Source of the DNA: Cordylochernes scorpioides
Taxonomy: Eukaryota; Arthropoda; Arachnida; Pseudoscorpiones; Chernetidae
Direction: 5' to 3'
NCBI GenBank assembly: GCA_030710605.1
Contig: CP092863.1
Coordinates: 56,138,507-56,202,506 of the forward strand
DNA: 64,000 nt
The position numbers and the translations under genes were made by a program. Positions 30,219 through 40,389 of this stretch are shown here, in pieces (position 1 is the first letter of the stretch; every line of letters starts with the position of its first letter). The notes under the pieces are model-generated. The model did not search any database, had not been told where the DNA came from, and worked only from the letters and a program-made list of their open reading frames with translations.

Positions 30219-31722
30219 TTATTTCATTATAAATGTGAAGATAAATCCTGAGAAGTCATCAATAAATGTTGAAAAATAAAGGGCGCCACCCAATGATTTT
30301 GTTCTCATGGGACCACAAATGTCAGTATGAACCAGCTTCAGTGGTTCTCTTGATCTCGTAAAAGACTCTTTCTGAAAAGGTAGCCTTGTTTGTTTACCTT
30401 TCAAACAAACTTCACAGGTAAATTTTTTAACATCAAAATTTGGCAGGCCGTAAACAATATTTTGCATTCTTAGCTTTTTGAGATCTTGCAAATTTAAATG
30501 GCCAAATCTACTATGCCATTTTTCGTAATTTTTCTCTCCAGCTATGCAAATTTCTCTTGTCGCTAATGCCTTAGGACAATTGATTTGACTTAAGATGTAA
30601 AGTCCATTCCTTTCATAGGCCTGTATGCAAATTTTTGTATGCAAATTCACTATTTCAGCCTTTCTGTACTTGAAATTTACAATATTATATTTGCCCGTAC
30701 ACCTACTGATGGAAAACAAATTGCCATTTAATTCAGGAACAAATAATACGTCTTCCAAGGATAAGATTACTGGTCCGTTTTTACCCGAACATTCCAATTC
30801 TACCTTCCCCTTTCCCAGAGGTTCAATGAATTTACCATTGGCCAGTGTAATTTTCACTGGTGCAGTCTCCTCAAAATGAACGAATGAGTCTCTTGAGCTG
30901 CACATGTGGACAGTTGCGCCACTATCCAGACACCATTCATTTGCGCCAAGTTTGCTCAAATATTTTGTCCCAAAGGACGCACCCATTTCATTTTTAGGAT
31001 TCCTGGACTTTCTTTTTCTGCAGTCGGCAGCTTTATGTCCCTTTTTTCCACAGAAGTGGCAACTAAATGGGAATCCCTTTGGCTTTGGTTTTGATGTGCT
31101 GGGCAAATTCTTTCTTTCTGGATTTCCAAGGAAAGCTTGTTCGGTATTAGTTGTGCCAGATTGAGTTTGTCTAATTTCCTCCTCCAGCATTTTCACTTTT
31201 AAAGTTTCAAAGCTAGGAAGTTCGTCCCTAGTTTCTATCGCTGTTCTAAATCCTTCATAACTCTCTGGAAGGCTACATAATAAAAGGATAGAAAGGAAGT
31301 CCTCTGGGACTTGAGCATCCATTTCACTCAGCCTGTCAGCTAAACTGCTAAACTTGTTAAGGTAGTCCTGCAGCCTGTCATAAGGATTCATCTTCAAGAG
31401 GATCAACTGTTTCGTAAGGAAAACCTTAGTTGCAGGCCCTTTTGGCTGATGCACTTTATTTAAATTTTTCCATGCTTCTGCAGAAGTTGTGCATTTTTTA
31501 ACATGTATTATTTCTGGAGGGCTCAAACTTAGGACTATAGTAGCCAGCGCCTTCTGGTCGTTCTTCTCCCATTCGTTGGATTCTACCTCGGCTTCAGGCT
31601 TGATTCTTATGCTATTTGCATATTCCTAAAGGTCGGAATGGATAAGAATCATTTTCATTTGCATCTTCCATGTTTCAAAATTTTCAGAATTCAATTTTTC
31701 TATTTGATAAAGGCTTGACATT
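30219..31722 (-). pseudogene. copia Gag-protease-integrase N-terminal part
   Basis: The natural start is the ATG at about 31720 (MSSLYQIEKLN), but a TAG replaces a Trp codon at about residue 33, so the open stretch begins at 31526. Then come a UBN2-type Gag core, the CCHC knuckle CHFCGKKGHKAADC, the aspartic protease WCLDSGATVHMC (DSGA), the integrase zinc finger (HSRFGHLN...CEVCLKG) and the start of the integrase core with HTDICGP (first Asp) and FIDDFS. A stop and frameshift at about 30219 interrupt it inside the integrase. Confidence 0.92.
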
Positions 31723-31762
31723 TTGAATAATTTCTTGATGCTACAATTTCTTTAAAGTAATC

Positions 31763-31776
31763 CTGGGCCCATAACC
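31763..31776 (-). promoter_or_regulatory. copia primer-binding site (initiator tRNA-Met half)
   Basis: The plus strand reads CTGGGCCCATAACC, the sense of the initiator tRNA-Met anticodon stem-loop with its CAT anticodon. It directly abuts the 5' LTR. This is the internal priming mode described for copia-type elements of insects. Confidence 0.88.
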
Positions 31777-31970
31777 TGTTGAAAAAGGAGGAAGATAGGA
31801 GAGGGCACTGATCACCGGAGGATTTTATTGAACGGTCACGGTGAGATAGCACAACTAACTAAAACTAACAAAGATATCCATTTATATATACATTGCAACA
31901 CACCACAGAGTAACAGGTCACTGGTCAAAATAATTATATCATGAAATCCGAGAGAATTGCCCTTTTAACA
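31777..31970 (-). repeat. copia 5' LTR
   Basis: 194 bp. On the minus strand it begins TGTTAAAAGGG and ends before the primer-binding site at 31763-31776. Confidence 0.95.
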
Positions 31971-32206
31971 GTATTTAAGGCCAAACTTGCGTAAATACGC
32001 TTAGCATATTAAAAAACGAAAGAAAAAAAAAAAGATAAAAAGATCAGGTGTTGAAATCAATATTAAAAATGGCATATCCTGACCAGAAGCACATGTGCTT
32101 TACAGAAGGCAGAGCGCCATCTGGTGGAACAGAAATCAACTAAACATTGATTTAGCCTGTTCCCTGATATTTGGCCAACCCAATTTCTTGATAAATCAAG
32201 AAAAGC

Positions 32207-32249
32207 CATTCACGAACGCGTTTCGCGCTTTTGGCGCTCGTCAGCGTGG
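32207..32249 (-). ncRNA. hammerhead ribozyme, unit 3
   Basis: Same core and stems as unit 1, with AGCC/GGCU outer stem I. Unit 3 is cut off at about 32266 by the inversion junction, leaving the ribozyme complete. Confidence 0.88.
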
Positions 32250-32584
32250 AGTTGGCTGAACCACTGACCATTCGTGGATGGCTTTTCCTGATTTATCAAG
32301 AAATTGGGTTGGCCAAATATCAGGGAACAGGCTAAATCATTGTTTAGTTGATTTCTGTTCCACCAGATGGCGCTCTGCCTTCTGTAAAGCACATGTGCTC
32401 CTGGTCAGGATATGCCATTTTTAATATTGATTTCAACACCTGATCTTTTTATCTTTTATTTTTTCTTTCGTCTTTTAATGTGCTAAACGTATTTACGCAA
32501 GTTTGGCCTTAAATACCCATTACCTGGTTTTTCAGGAAGCCACTGGGACCAAAAATATTTTTGGTCGCAGTGGTTCAGCTAACT

Positions 32585-32627
32585 CCACGCTGACGAGCGC
32601 CAAAAGCGCGAAACGCGTTCGTGAATG
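32585..32627 (+). ncRNA. hammerhead ribozyme, inverted unit
   Basis: CUGACGA at 32590-32596, stem II 32597-32609, GAAA at 32610-32613, predicted cleavage after U at 32619. Stem I is CACG (32586-32589) with CGUG (32620-32623). Sequence is otherwise that of the minus-strand copies, so the array encodes ribozymes on both strands. Confidence 0.88.
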
Positions 32628-32775
32628 GCTTTTCTTGATTTATCAAGAAATTGGGTTGGCCAAATATCAGTGAACAGGCTAAATCATTGTTTAGTTGATT
32701 TCTGTTCCACCAGATGGCGCTCTGCCTTCTGTAAAGCACATGTGCTCCTGGTCAGGATATGCCATTTTTAATAAT

Positions 32776-33100
32776 AATCGTATATATTCGAATGAACGTT
32801 TTTGTTTCGAAATAATTATATTTTATTTATTTATTACAAAACACACGCTATATCCTATGTGGATATTTGTATGTAAATGTTTAATCTATTTTATGTACAT
32901 AGTTTTTAAATATATATACAAATTATTTATAGTTTTAGAGAGAGAGTGAAAGCTATTCAAATTTACATTTTGGAGCAATAAATTATACAAGAAACAAAGA
33001 TTATTTACATACATATTATCAAAAGTCCAATATATATTTAGAATTACAACCACTAAACCAGTGGCAGAAATATACTAATTAACACTAGAAATTTCAATTC
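32776..33100. other. AT-rich spacer
   Basis: No recognised feature. Confidence 0.5.
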
Positions 33101-34050
33101 TTAATGTAATTCAAGTCCACGACATTTGAGATAGAGTCTACAGAACTTGTTAAATTTTCTATATTCTTCTTTACTGGAAACCATTTGGCTTAAACTATAA
33201 CTGTCCATTTGACATTGTACTCTCAAATCAGCAACAAGTGGGCACCGGATTAAAATATGCTCAGGGTTGTGATCTTCTTGGTCACATAAGCAGATTGAAG
33301 AATCAATTCTGCCAATTCTATATAAATATGTGTTAAAGTCTCCATGCCCCGTAAAGAATTGTATATTATAGAAATTTGGCTAGATAAATATGGGTAATTT
33401 TGAGTTTTTTCAAAAAATTCTCTGAAATTATCATTTGAATCTTCATAGTATTTTTGATTTTTTTCTTTTATAAAGTTAGATATTATCATTCTTTTGGCTG
33501 GATCATTTCTATTATAATCTATTTCAACTTGCAGTATGCTTGACAGAATGAAATCCGTAATTTTAGGTATTCTTGAGAGAACATGTGTACAATTCGAAGA
33601 TGTTGTATTATAAGCATGTATACAGTGTTTAAGAATTTCATACTGTAGTGAATCTATTTTGTTTTTTGATCTCGTGTTTATGTATGGGTACCAGATTGTT
33701 GAACCATAAGTTATTGTGCTTCTAAATAAGGTCTTATATAATGTTAATAATCGCCTACTATCCAATCCCCACGATTTATTTGTTAAACCAAGAAGATATC
33801 CACTAGCTCTAGTTGTTTTTGTAATAACACTGTCGATGTGTGTGAGGCATAAAATCCAATTTGTTCTTGTTTCGGTGATTCTTGAAAGTTAATCCTAGTA
33901 TTTTTAGGTTTTCAACTGGTTTGAAAGAAGACTTCAACTTATATTGAAAGAAGATATGTCTTCGATGCTGTATCTCTCGAAAAAAGCGCACTAATCGTGT
34001 GATGTTATATTTATTTAAAAGAACAAGCATTGATTTAAATTTCATCAAAA
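33100..34050 (-). pseudogene. LINE reverse transcriptase 3' remnant (thumb and CCHC tail)
   Basis: Three blocks in order on the minus strand. FKPVENLKILGLTF (about 33900) is the RT thumb start. LYKTLFRSTITYGSTIWYP (about 33730) is the post-RT segment. After a frameshift near 33350 come GHGDFNTYLYRIG and a C-terminal zinc finger (CLCDQEDHNPEHILIRC), ending at a stop at about 33115. This is the C-terminal layout of R1/I/Jockey-type LINE ORF2. Palm and endonuclease are absent. It resembles, but is not the same family as, the LINE at 60.6-64 kb. Confidence 0.85.
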
Positions 34051-34689
34051 AATATATTTATAAATATTAGAAATACCTAATAGATAATAAGTTATTTTGT
34101 AAAAGGTTTCGTTTTCAGACTTTCCGAGGAGAAATACTCGTTTACCCAAATTATTGAATTTATGAAAAAAAAAAAGAATGTTGATATTACCAAATTCACA
34201 ATCAGTCACATAATAAAGGAAAACAATGAACATTTTTGTACCTATGAAATTAAGCAAAAAAAAATCGTATGAAAAAAAGGTGCCTGAAGAAACCTTAACC
34301 TCCAACCGAAAGAAAAATAAAAGAAATGGTTTTCAGAGAGAATCCACCTTCTCAAAGGAACACTTACACAATAACCAACGTACCACTTTCAACCGATAAA
34401 CTATTATTAGGGAAAAATAGGCTTAAAATTACGTAAAAAGGAGAAAGTTCATGTCCTCAAGCCGCACCTTATTGAGGAACGAAAGACCTGCAGCAGGGCC
34501 TTTTAGGAAAAATACTTTGCAGGTGAAAAATGAAAGAATGTTGTTACAATAGACGTGGCATGGGTTTAACTCATTAATGAACCACCCCGTGCCATTTACT
34601 ACGCTAACTCTCAAATAAACACCTTTCAGAACTAGGTAATACAATGCAAGGAAAGTTTCTCAAAGAGCTTAATGATAGTTCCTTTTTTC
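34051..34689. other. unassigned spacer
   Basis: 34430-34660 is less AT-rich than its surroundings, but I found no coding pattern or partner repeat. Confidence 0.45.
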
Positions 34690-35012
34690 TGCTATAATTG
34701 GAAGCTTCCAATAAAGAAGTTGGCCCCAAATATCAAGATAAAATCGCAAATCTCCCAGACACTTGTCTTAGACACATTATTCGATATTGAAGTGTCGTTT
34801 TTGTATCCAAGTGATTCAAATTCCGTGTGGCTGCACCAGAATAAAGCCACGAGTCATACAATTCGTTCAACACGTCAAAATATGGACGAAAAGATGGATG
34901 AAACCGCATTTTGTGCATCCCTTTTGAGCACATCCCTGCAAAATCTTCAGACTTGGACCCTATGGATTTTTGTGCTTTTGGCTTGCTGAAAACTTCTCTT
35001 AGACCTAGAAAA
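34690..35012 (+). pseudogene. Tc1/mariner-superfamily transposase C-terminal fragment
   Basis: The frame from 34672 reads FLYPSDSNSVWLHQNKATSHT at its core: the WLHQDKA motif of this family with the catalytic Asp changed to Asn. A frameshift near 34935 is followed by SSDLDPMDFCAFGLLK, which matches the SPDxSPMDF block holding the third catalytic residue. Everything N-terminal is missing. Inactive. Confidence 0.75.
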
Positions 35013-35275
35013 ATATTTTAAATTCAAAATATTCTAGATAAGACAGAGCCTTATTTCCTGGAAACATTGATGCAAGGCTTTTGCTAAACGTCAAGGCTTA
35101 AACATAGAAAAAATAAGTTGTACAATCATTAATAAACTATTCTTAATGAAGCACTAAAATAGCTTTTTAAAAAAATGGAACACCCTCTCTGAATCAATAT
35201 TTGGAAATTTTCAGATGAAAAGTAGTTGTCTTAAGTTTAATTATGACAAACTTCTCTCTATATTCACATTTTAAT

Positions 35276-37090
35276 GGGAGCACGTCAACGACAGGCGCCC
35301 AGCGATGGAGATACCGCGAGATGGGAACTGGGCCCAGGCGGGGACGCTCCAACAGGCGACGCGCAGTGCGTGTGCTGCGAAAAACAGCGTGGCCGTACCG
35401 CGAAGCACCACGGCTTCCTCCAAGCTCCTCTCCTAATGCGAGCTCCCCGCGTTCTCCGTCACCAAGGGACAATGGACCAAGGGCGGCTGCTCGCAGGTGT
35501 TCTTCGTCAGCCTGGTGGTTAGCGACGAAGCAAAGTCCGCCAGGTCGCGCATGCGTACTCCTCTCCACCTTAGGGAGCCCGAAGCGGCTCGGCATACGGC
35601 CTGAACCCCCTCGAGGTACATTCACACATATTCCTGACGCACGCCGGATTTCGTCAAAGATGGTCTTGACTTTCTCGGCGTACACCAGGGCGTTCTTTCT
35701 TCCGAGAAATCTCTCCAGGTAGCGCAGGAGGGGACCGGTGATGATAGAGAAAAGTGCTAAGCTGAAGTTAGAACCCTGCCGAAGCCGTCTGCATATTTTG
35801 AGTGGGCGGGTGAAGTTTCCATTAACCTTGATGATAGAATCGACCTTTGCGTAGAGAAAGTGGAGTCATTCCACGAAGGGGGAGGCAGGTCGATGAAGCA
35901 CAGCTGGGTGGCCAGGAACTCTCGATCAAAAGTGTCAAAAACGGAATGCAGGTTGGTGGAGATGACTGCCAGCGGCGACTTGTTCTTCAAGGCCAGGGCC
36001 ACCTCGTCAGGCAGCACGCGATATTCCAATAGGGACATCTTCCCGGAACGGCGTACATCTGGCATTTCGGCATAATGGTTGGTAGGTGGCGACGAAGTCG
36101 ACCCAGAAGTATGCTGCGCACGATTTTGTAGTCACCGTTGGTAGGAATATGGGCCGGTAGCCGCTTAGGCCAGGACCACCGTGCGCTTTGGGGAAGAGGC
36201 AGATGATATTTCTCCTCTAGGATTCAGACAGAGTCCCGCGAAGCTTTGATTCAAGGATGACGAGCTCGCGGGGCACGTTATCCCAACCAGCCTCTTTCCT
36301 TTGTGGTGGCAGATGCTAATGAAAGTTTCCACCTTACTCAAGGAGATATCTTCTTGATGATGCGGGTCACTTTTCTCCAAAGTGATGTTTTCCGTAGCTT
36401 CTTGCAGGAACCCAGCGATGGCCTCCGGACTGCAGGCAGAGTTGTCGAAACGCCCTCTGAAGGAGTTGAAGACAGTGTGCCTCAGGCTCTCTCCCTCGTT
36501 GGGGTTCCCCTTGGTGTCGAAGACGGTCACCATTTCCGAGGGATGTAATCGGACGCGCAAAGCGTGCTCAAGCTCGGGCAGCGAAGGCTATTCGGCGTCT
36601 ACGGTCTCGGCCTCGAGCCTGGAACGCAGGAACCGGCTTGTTATGGCGATGTAGTCTTAATCTTCAGCGCGGGGAAGGGAGAGGCACTTTATGTCTTAAG
36701 CCAGGTCCCGCTTTAGTTTTCTCCATTCTTTCCATAGATCTCTAGGAGGGGTGTCATAGTTCTTTATAGAAGCAGCGCCGAGAAGAGCCTCAACTCTATC
36801 GATGACTGGTGCAAGTCAAAGAAGAGAGGAGATAGATGGCGCAGATGGTGAAGGTGAATCCTCTACTTGGAGAAGAATAGCAGGATGGTCCGAAGAGCAG
36901 TATATGAGGGTCCAGTAACGGGTGATGCGTATAGAGAGCCTTAATGGCATTGTAACTCGATCCAGACGGACGGCGTCTACTCGGCTTTCGTAACTGGCAA
37001 TCTTCGTAGGTAGGTGCGCGGCATTAAAGATGGTGGCGGTGTCGACGAGGGCGGTTCGGTCCAATAGTTCCGCAAAGGCTTCCATGGCTC
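35276..37090 (-). pseudogene. LINE (family A) EN-RT remnant, copy 1
   Basis: Pieces in order on the minus strand: an APE-endonuclease end (DAVRLDR...SSDHPAILL, the SDH motif, 36816-37085); a linker (LWKEWRKLKRDLA, then stop); an RT fingers region (36165-36560); an RT palm start AVISTNLHSVFDTFDREFL (35757-36065, with the first catalytic Asp environment changed); and a C-terminal part with ARRLLERPRLGPVPISRYLHRW (about 35300-35390) that matches LINE A copy 2. Several stops, frameshifts and deletions. Much GC-richer than its surroundings, suggesting younger age or different base composition. Confidence 0.85.
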
Positions 37091-37165
37091 CAGACCCGAT
37101 GTCGCTCGAAATTTCTCCTCAGAGATTTTGAAGTCGCCAAGTGCCCATGCATCTTTTCTGATGCC

Positions 37166-38543
37166 TTACTTTGCGATGACTTTCAGCTGGACATTCCGTT
37201 CCACAGAAGTATGGGACAGGTGGTAGTTGAAGACACGAGTCGAGGTCCCAGATTCTTCTGATGGAAGAAGCTTATTCCAAGATTTTGCTAATGTGGTGTC
37301 CTTTTGAGTAGCCCAAGCTTCTGCTGCCATGCACACAGCTTTCTTCAAGTCAATTTCTTCGTACAGTTGTTGTACACTTTCTTCATATTTTTCCTCCATA
37401 AGAACCATACGTAGCAACTCTTTTCTGTTATAACGTTTAAAGCTTTCAATGACTCCTTGATCCATTGGTTGGAGAAGATAAGTTACATTAGCAGGGAAAA
37501 ATAAACTTCAAATTTTCCATTTTCTCTTTCCATTGAAATTTTTGAGGGGTGGCTTGGACCTTATCAATCCACAACAGAACATTTCCAGATTTTATAGTTG
37601 CAATCTGATGTTTTTTGACTACAGGGATAAATACACTGTTATACCACTCTATAAAATTGTTTGTATCCATCCACGAGTTCTTTTGTTTCTTGTAGATAAC
37701 AAGAAATGTTTGTTCCTTTAAAGCACCGCGGATTTGCAAACTTCCCTATGATTAGCAAAGGTAGCCTGTGAGTTCCATTAATATTTCCGCATACCATAGC
37801 AGTGATACGTGGTTTTCTTGCCTTATAGCCAGGTGCTGATATTTCATTCTTAGCGACTAGGGATTTTGTTGGCAATTCCTTTCAATATAAACCAGTTTCG
37901 TCTGCATTGAATGCATTGCTTCTATTATAGCCGTCCTTATGAATCATATTTCAAAAATACACTTTAAATGTTTAGCTACTTCAGTATTAGCTGACAGGTT
38001 CTCACTCCTGAACATCCAATTGCCTAATTCCATGTCTAAATTTTAAACGCATAAGCCAACCGGTAGTTGCTTTAAAATCGCCTATTTTCCCGCTAATTTC
38101 TAGAGCCTTTTCACAAATCAAAAGGCCACTTATTAGTTGTCCTTGGCTACGTAACTTCATAAACCATGTGTAAACCGCAACGTCTAAATCCTTGTTTTCT
38201 GCCATTTTCATCGTCTTCTGTACAAACTTCCATCTTCATTATCAGGTGCACTAGCATAGTTTGTAATGTCATCAATATTCTTTTTAATGTCCGCTATTGT
38301 TGCATTTCTAACTCCATATTTTCGAGCTAAGCTTGATCCACTATCACCATTCTTCTACTAATCTACTATTTCAAATTTATCAGTAAAACTGAGATCAACA
38401 CGTTTGCGTTCATTGGCAGGATGAAAAGAGCCTGCCGCCAAGTGCCAGCCTGGAAGCCCGCTATTTTAGCTTTCGGTTTCGGAGGTTTTGGTTTCGGATT
38501 ATCTTTCGGATAAACGACGTTTCGGATAATCGATGCTCTACTG
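37166..38543 (-). pseudogene. Tigger/pogo-type DNA transposon remnant
   Basis: The minus strand begins at the terminal repeat CAGTAGAGCATCGATTATCC (ending 38543, TA next). Then come a first CENP-B-type helix-turn-helix (RKRVDLSFTDKFEIVD, about 38400, followed by two stops), a second DNA-binding domain (WFMKLRSQGQLISG..., 38002-38211) and the DDE core: SAPGYKARKPRITAMVCGN (37639-37875), VLLWIDK (second Asp, 37488-37739) and QPMDQGVIESFKRY (third Asp, about 37440). Multiple stops and shifts. The left terminal repeat is missing, lost where LINE A abuts. Confidence 0.9.
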
Positions 38544-38545
38544 TA

Positions 38546-39430
38546 CATATATTAAAAAAAAATAGATATTTTGATTTCATATATAAACACGATATTAAAC
38601 CTTGAGAAATGTTGATGTTATGTCAAAGTGTTAATAAAATAAACAAATATTCGACGTGTGTTGTATCTATGATTCAATATAAGTCCATTATATATATAAA
38701 TTTTTAAAATATTAAAGAAATCCACCAATAAAAAATAAGTTTATTTTTAAATTTCGTGAATACCTTTGTAATTAACAAACACACGTTGAAAATATAATAA
38801 ATATATGGTTTTGAAACTACACATAATCACTCTATATATCTCACAGAGAATATTATTTATTTTTGAACTAGATTTTAAATATATATATTTTATAGTTATT
38901 CATAAAAAAACTTAAATATCAATAATTGAAATGATATTTTTAAAAAGTTTCATTTCTCTCCCATTACAAAATTGTTATCTTGCAATTTGATATCAGATGC
39001 ACTCAATTAAAAATCTAAGGTTACATTACGAAATTTGATGAAACAAAATTTCAAAAGAATTTATTTTTACGAATTATTTGATATTTCTTATTATAGTTTT
39101 TCCTCTTCAGAAGATCAAAAAGGAACTGGGGCTTAAGGTAATCTAAAACCAATAACCTAAAAAGAAAGTTCCCTCCACAACTGCATATTACTCACAGAAG
39201 AAATTCTTTCTTTCGGAGCAATCATTTATATCTCTATTCCATTATATTTTTTCTCTTGATAACTATTTGTTTATTCGGTTATAAGTAAATTGTGATTTGT
39301 TTTTTTTCTAACTTATAAATCATGGAGTCCATTTTATTTATCGAGAAGCACTTTGATTCTGTTTTTACCGAGAGCATTTTTAAATATAGGGGAAAATGTT
39401 AAAATGTATGTTTTTCCATATTATTTATTA
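38546..39430. other. AT-rich spacer
   Basis: No gene, repeat partner or element end recognised. Confidence 0.5.
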
Positions 39431-39439
39431 TTTAAATAT

Positions 39440-40030
39440 ATATATAGTATATTTTAAACTGTAATATAATGACACCTTTTTAGTATATCTCACATATCTT
39501 CTAATTAGTTGTGTTAGGGGCAATAGTTTAAGATCATACCCTCCTATTAAAATGTATACTGCTCCTAATTGCTACTATCCCCATATTTTGTATGATATGC
39601 TATATCTTTATTATTATAACCTGTATCGTATTTAAACTCCAAATTATTATATAAAAATAAAAACAGCAAAAGAGCAGTTGGAGACAGCTAAGAGGACAAA
39701 GAGCCAAAATACATAACACGTCTCTGTAGGGGCCCCCTTCCGGGTTTTTTTATAGGCGACCGCGCCTCGGGATAAACAAAACAGTTTTAGCTCGCAGAGT
39801 GTGTGCTACAATGTTTCCATCGACACAGGCAACTTCTGGCTCTCTCTCCATGTCTCGGTGTTAGACATCCAGGTTTGTGTCATTGCCTCCAGCTTTGTCC
39901 CGTGGGCTGTCTCCGACACGTTCGTTGCTAACATCTAGCCCTGCTTTTTGTTGTCCGCTTGTGGGAAGAACTTCAACACTCGCCTCACGAACAACTGCCA
40001 GTTTATTCATTGGTCGACAGGATCATTTTC
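39440..40030 (+). repeat. dispersed repeat R, copy 2 (uninterrupted)
   Basis: About 590 bp matching 15024-15171 plus 16148-16600 and lacking the mariner. It provides the empty site at about 39588. It ends near GGTCGACAGGATC. A TATA-like TTTTTTTATAGG precedes GCGACCGCGCC. Probably an LTR or promoter-bearing end of an unidentified retroelement. Confidence 0.7.
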
Positions 40031-40053
40031 AATATGACATATATATATATATA

Positions 40054-40371
40054 TGTCATAATATATGCTCTTCCAGGAATAATAAAGTAAATCTACAGTC
40101 GACCAGAGAGAGACGTAGTCGATAGAACGCAGCTAAAGTACGGTCATTTGGGACACAAAACGACCACATTCCAGAGGGCGACCGCAGAGCTTTTCTTAGA
40201 ACCCTCAGGACCTATTTTTGGATAGTCGGGGGGTGGTGGCGACACAAGACGGTCGTTCAGCGGATAGAACCTCGCTCCCTCTCTATCTCGGCTGGCTGCC
40301 TGGGTTATTCCTCTACCAACTCGTCGTGTGATTATTTCTCTCCTCACCACATTATTACCACTATATTGCCA
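40054..40371 (+). repeat. solo-LTR-like repeat S, copy 1
   Basis: TGTCATAATAT start and TATTGCCA end, inserted in a (TA)n tract. Contains AATAATAAAG near the start. Two relatives at 46650-46945 (inverted) and 56000-56288 share start, end and the ACCAGAGAGAG block. Confidence 0.6.
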
Positions 40372-40389
40372 TATATATATATATATATA

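Larger units (their letters stand above)
27620..31970 (-). mobile_element. full-length Ty1/copia element nested in ribozyme unit 2
   Basis: Two 194 bp LTRs (TGTTGAAAA...TTTTAACA as read on +) are flanked by the 5 bp duplication GTATT (27615-27619 and 31971-31975). The host repeat resumes exactly after it. LTRs differ at about five sites by eye. Next to the 5' LTR the minus strand reads GGTTATGGGCCCAG, complementary to the anticodon arm of initiator tRNA-Met, the half-tRNA primer known from Drosophila copia. A purine tract TGAGGGGAAG precedes the 3' LTR. The gag-pol frame is broken in at least three places. Confidence 0.95.
27021..32763. repeat. hammerhead-ribozyme tandem array (~350 bp units)
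   Basis: Using TATCCTGACC as the phase marker, units start at 27021, 27371 and 32074 (the second is split by copia; with it removed the period is about 347). The first three units carry the ribozyme on the minus strand. At about 32266-32271 the array turns round and two units follow in the opposite orientation (markers at 32411 and 32758, period 347). Each full unit has an arm (CATATCCTGACCAGGAGCAC to AAATCAAGAAAAGCC, including AGCGCCATCTGG), a hammerhead, a segment with ACTGCGACCAAAAA, and a tail with GATCAGGTGTTGAAATC. Confidence 0.9.
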
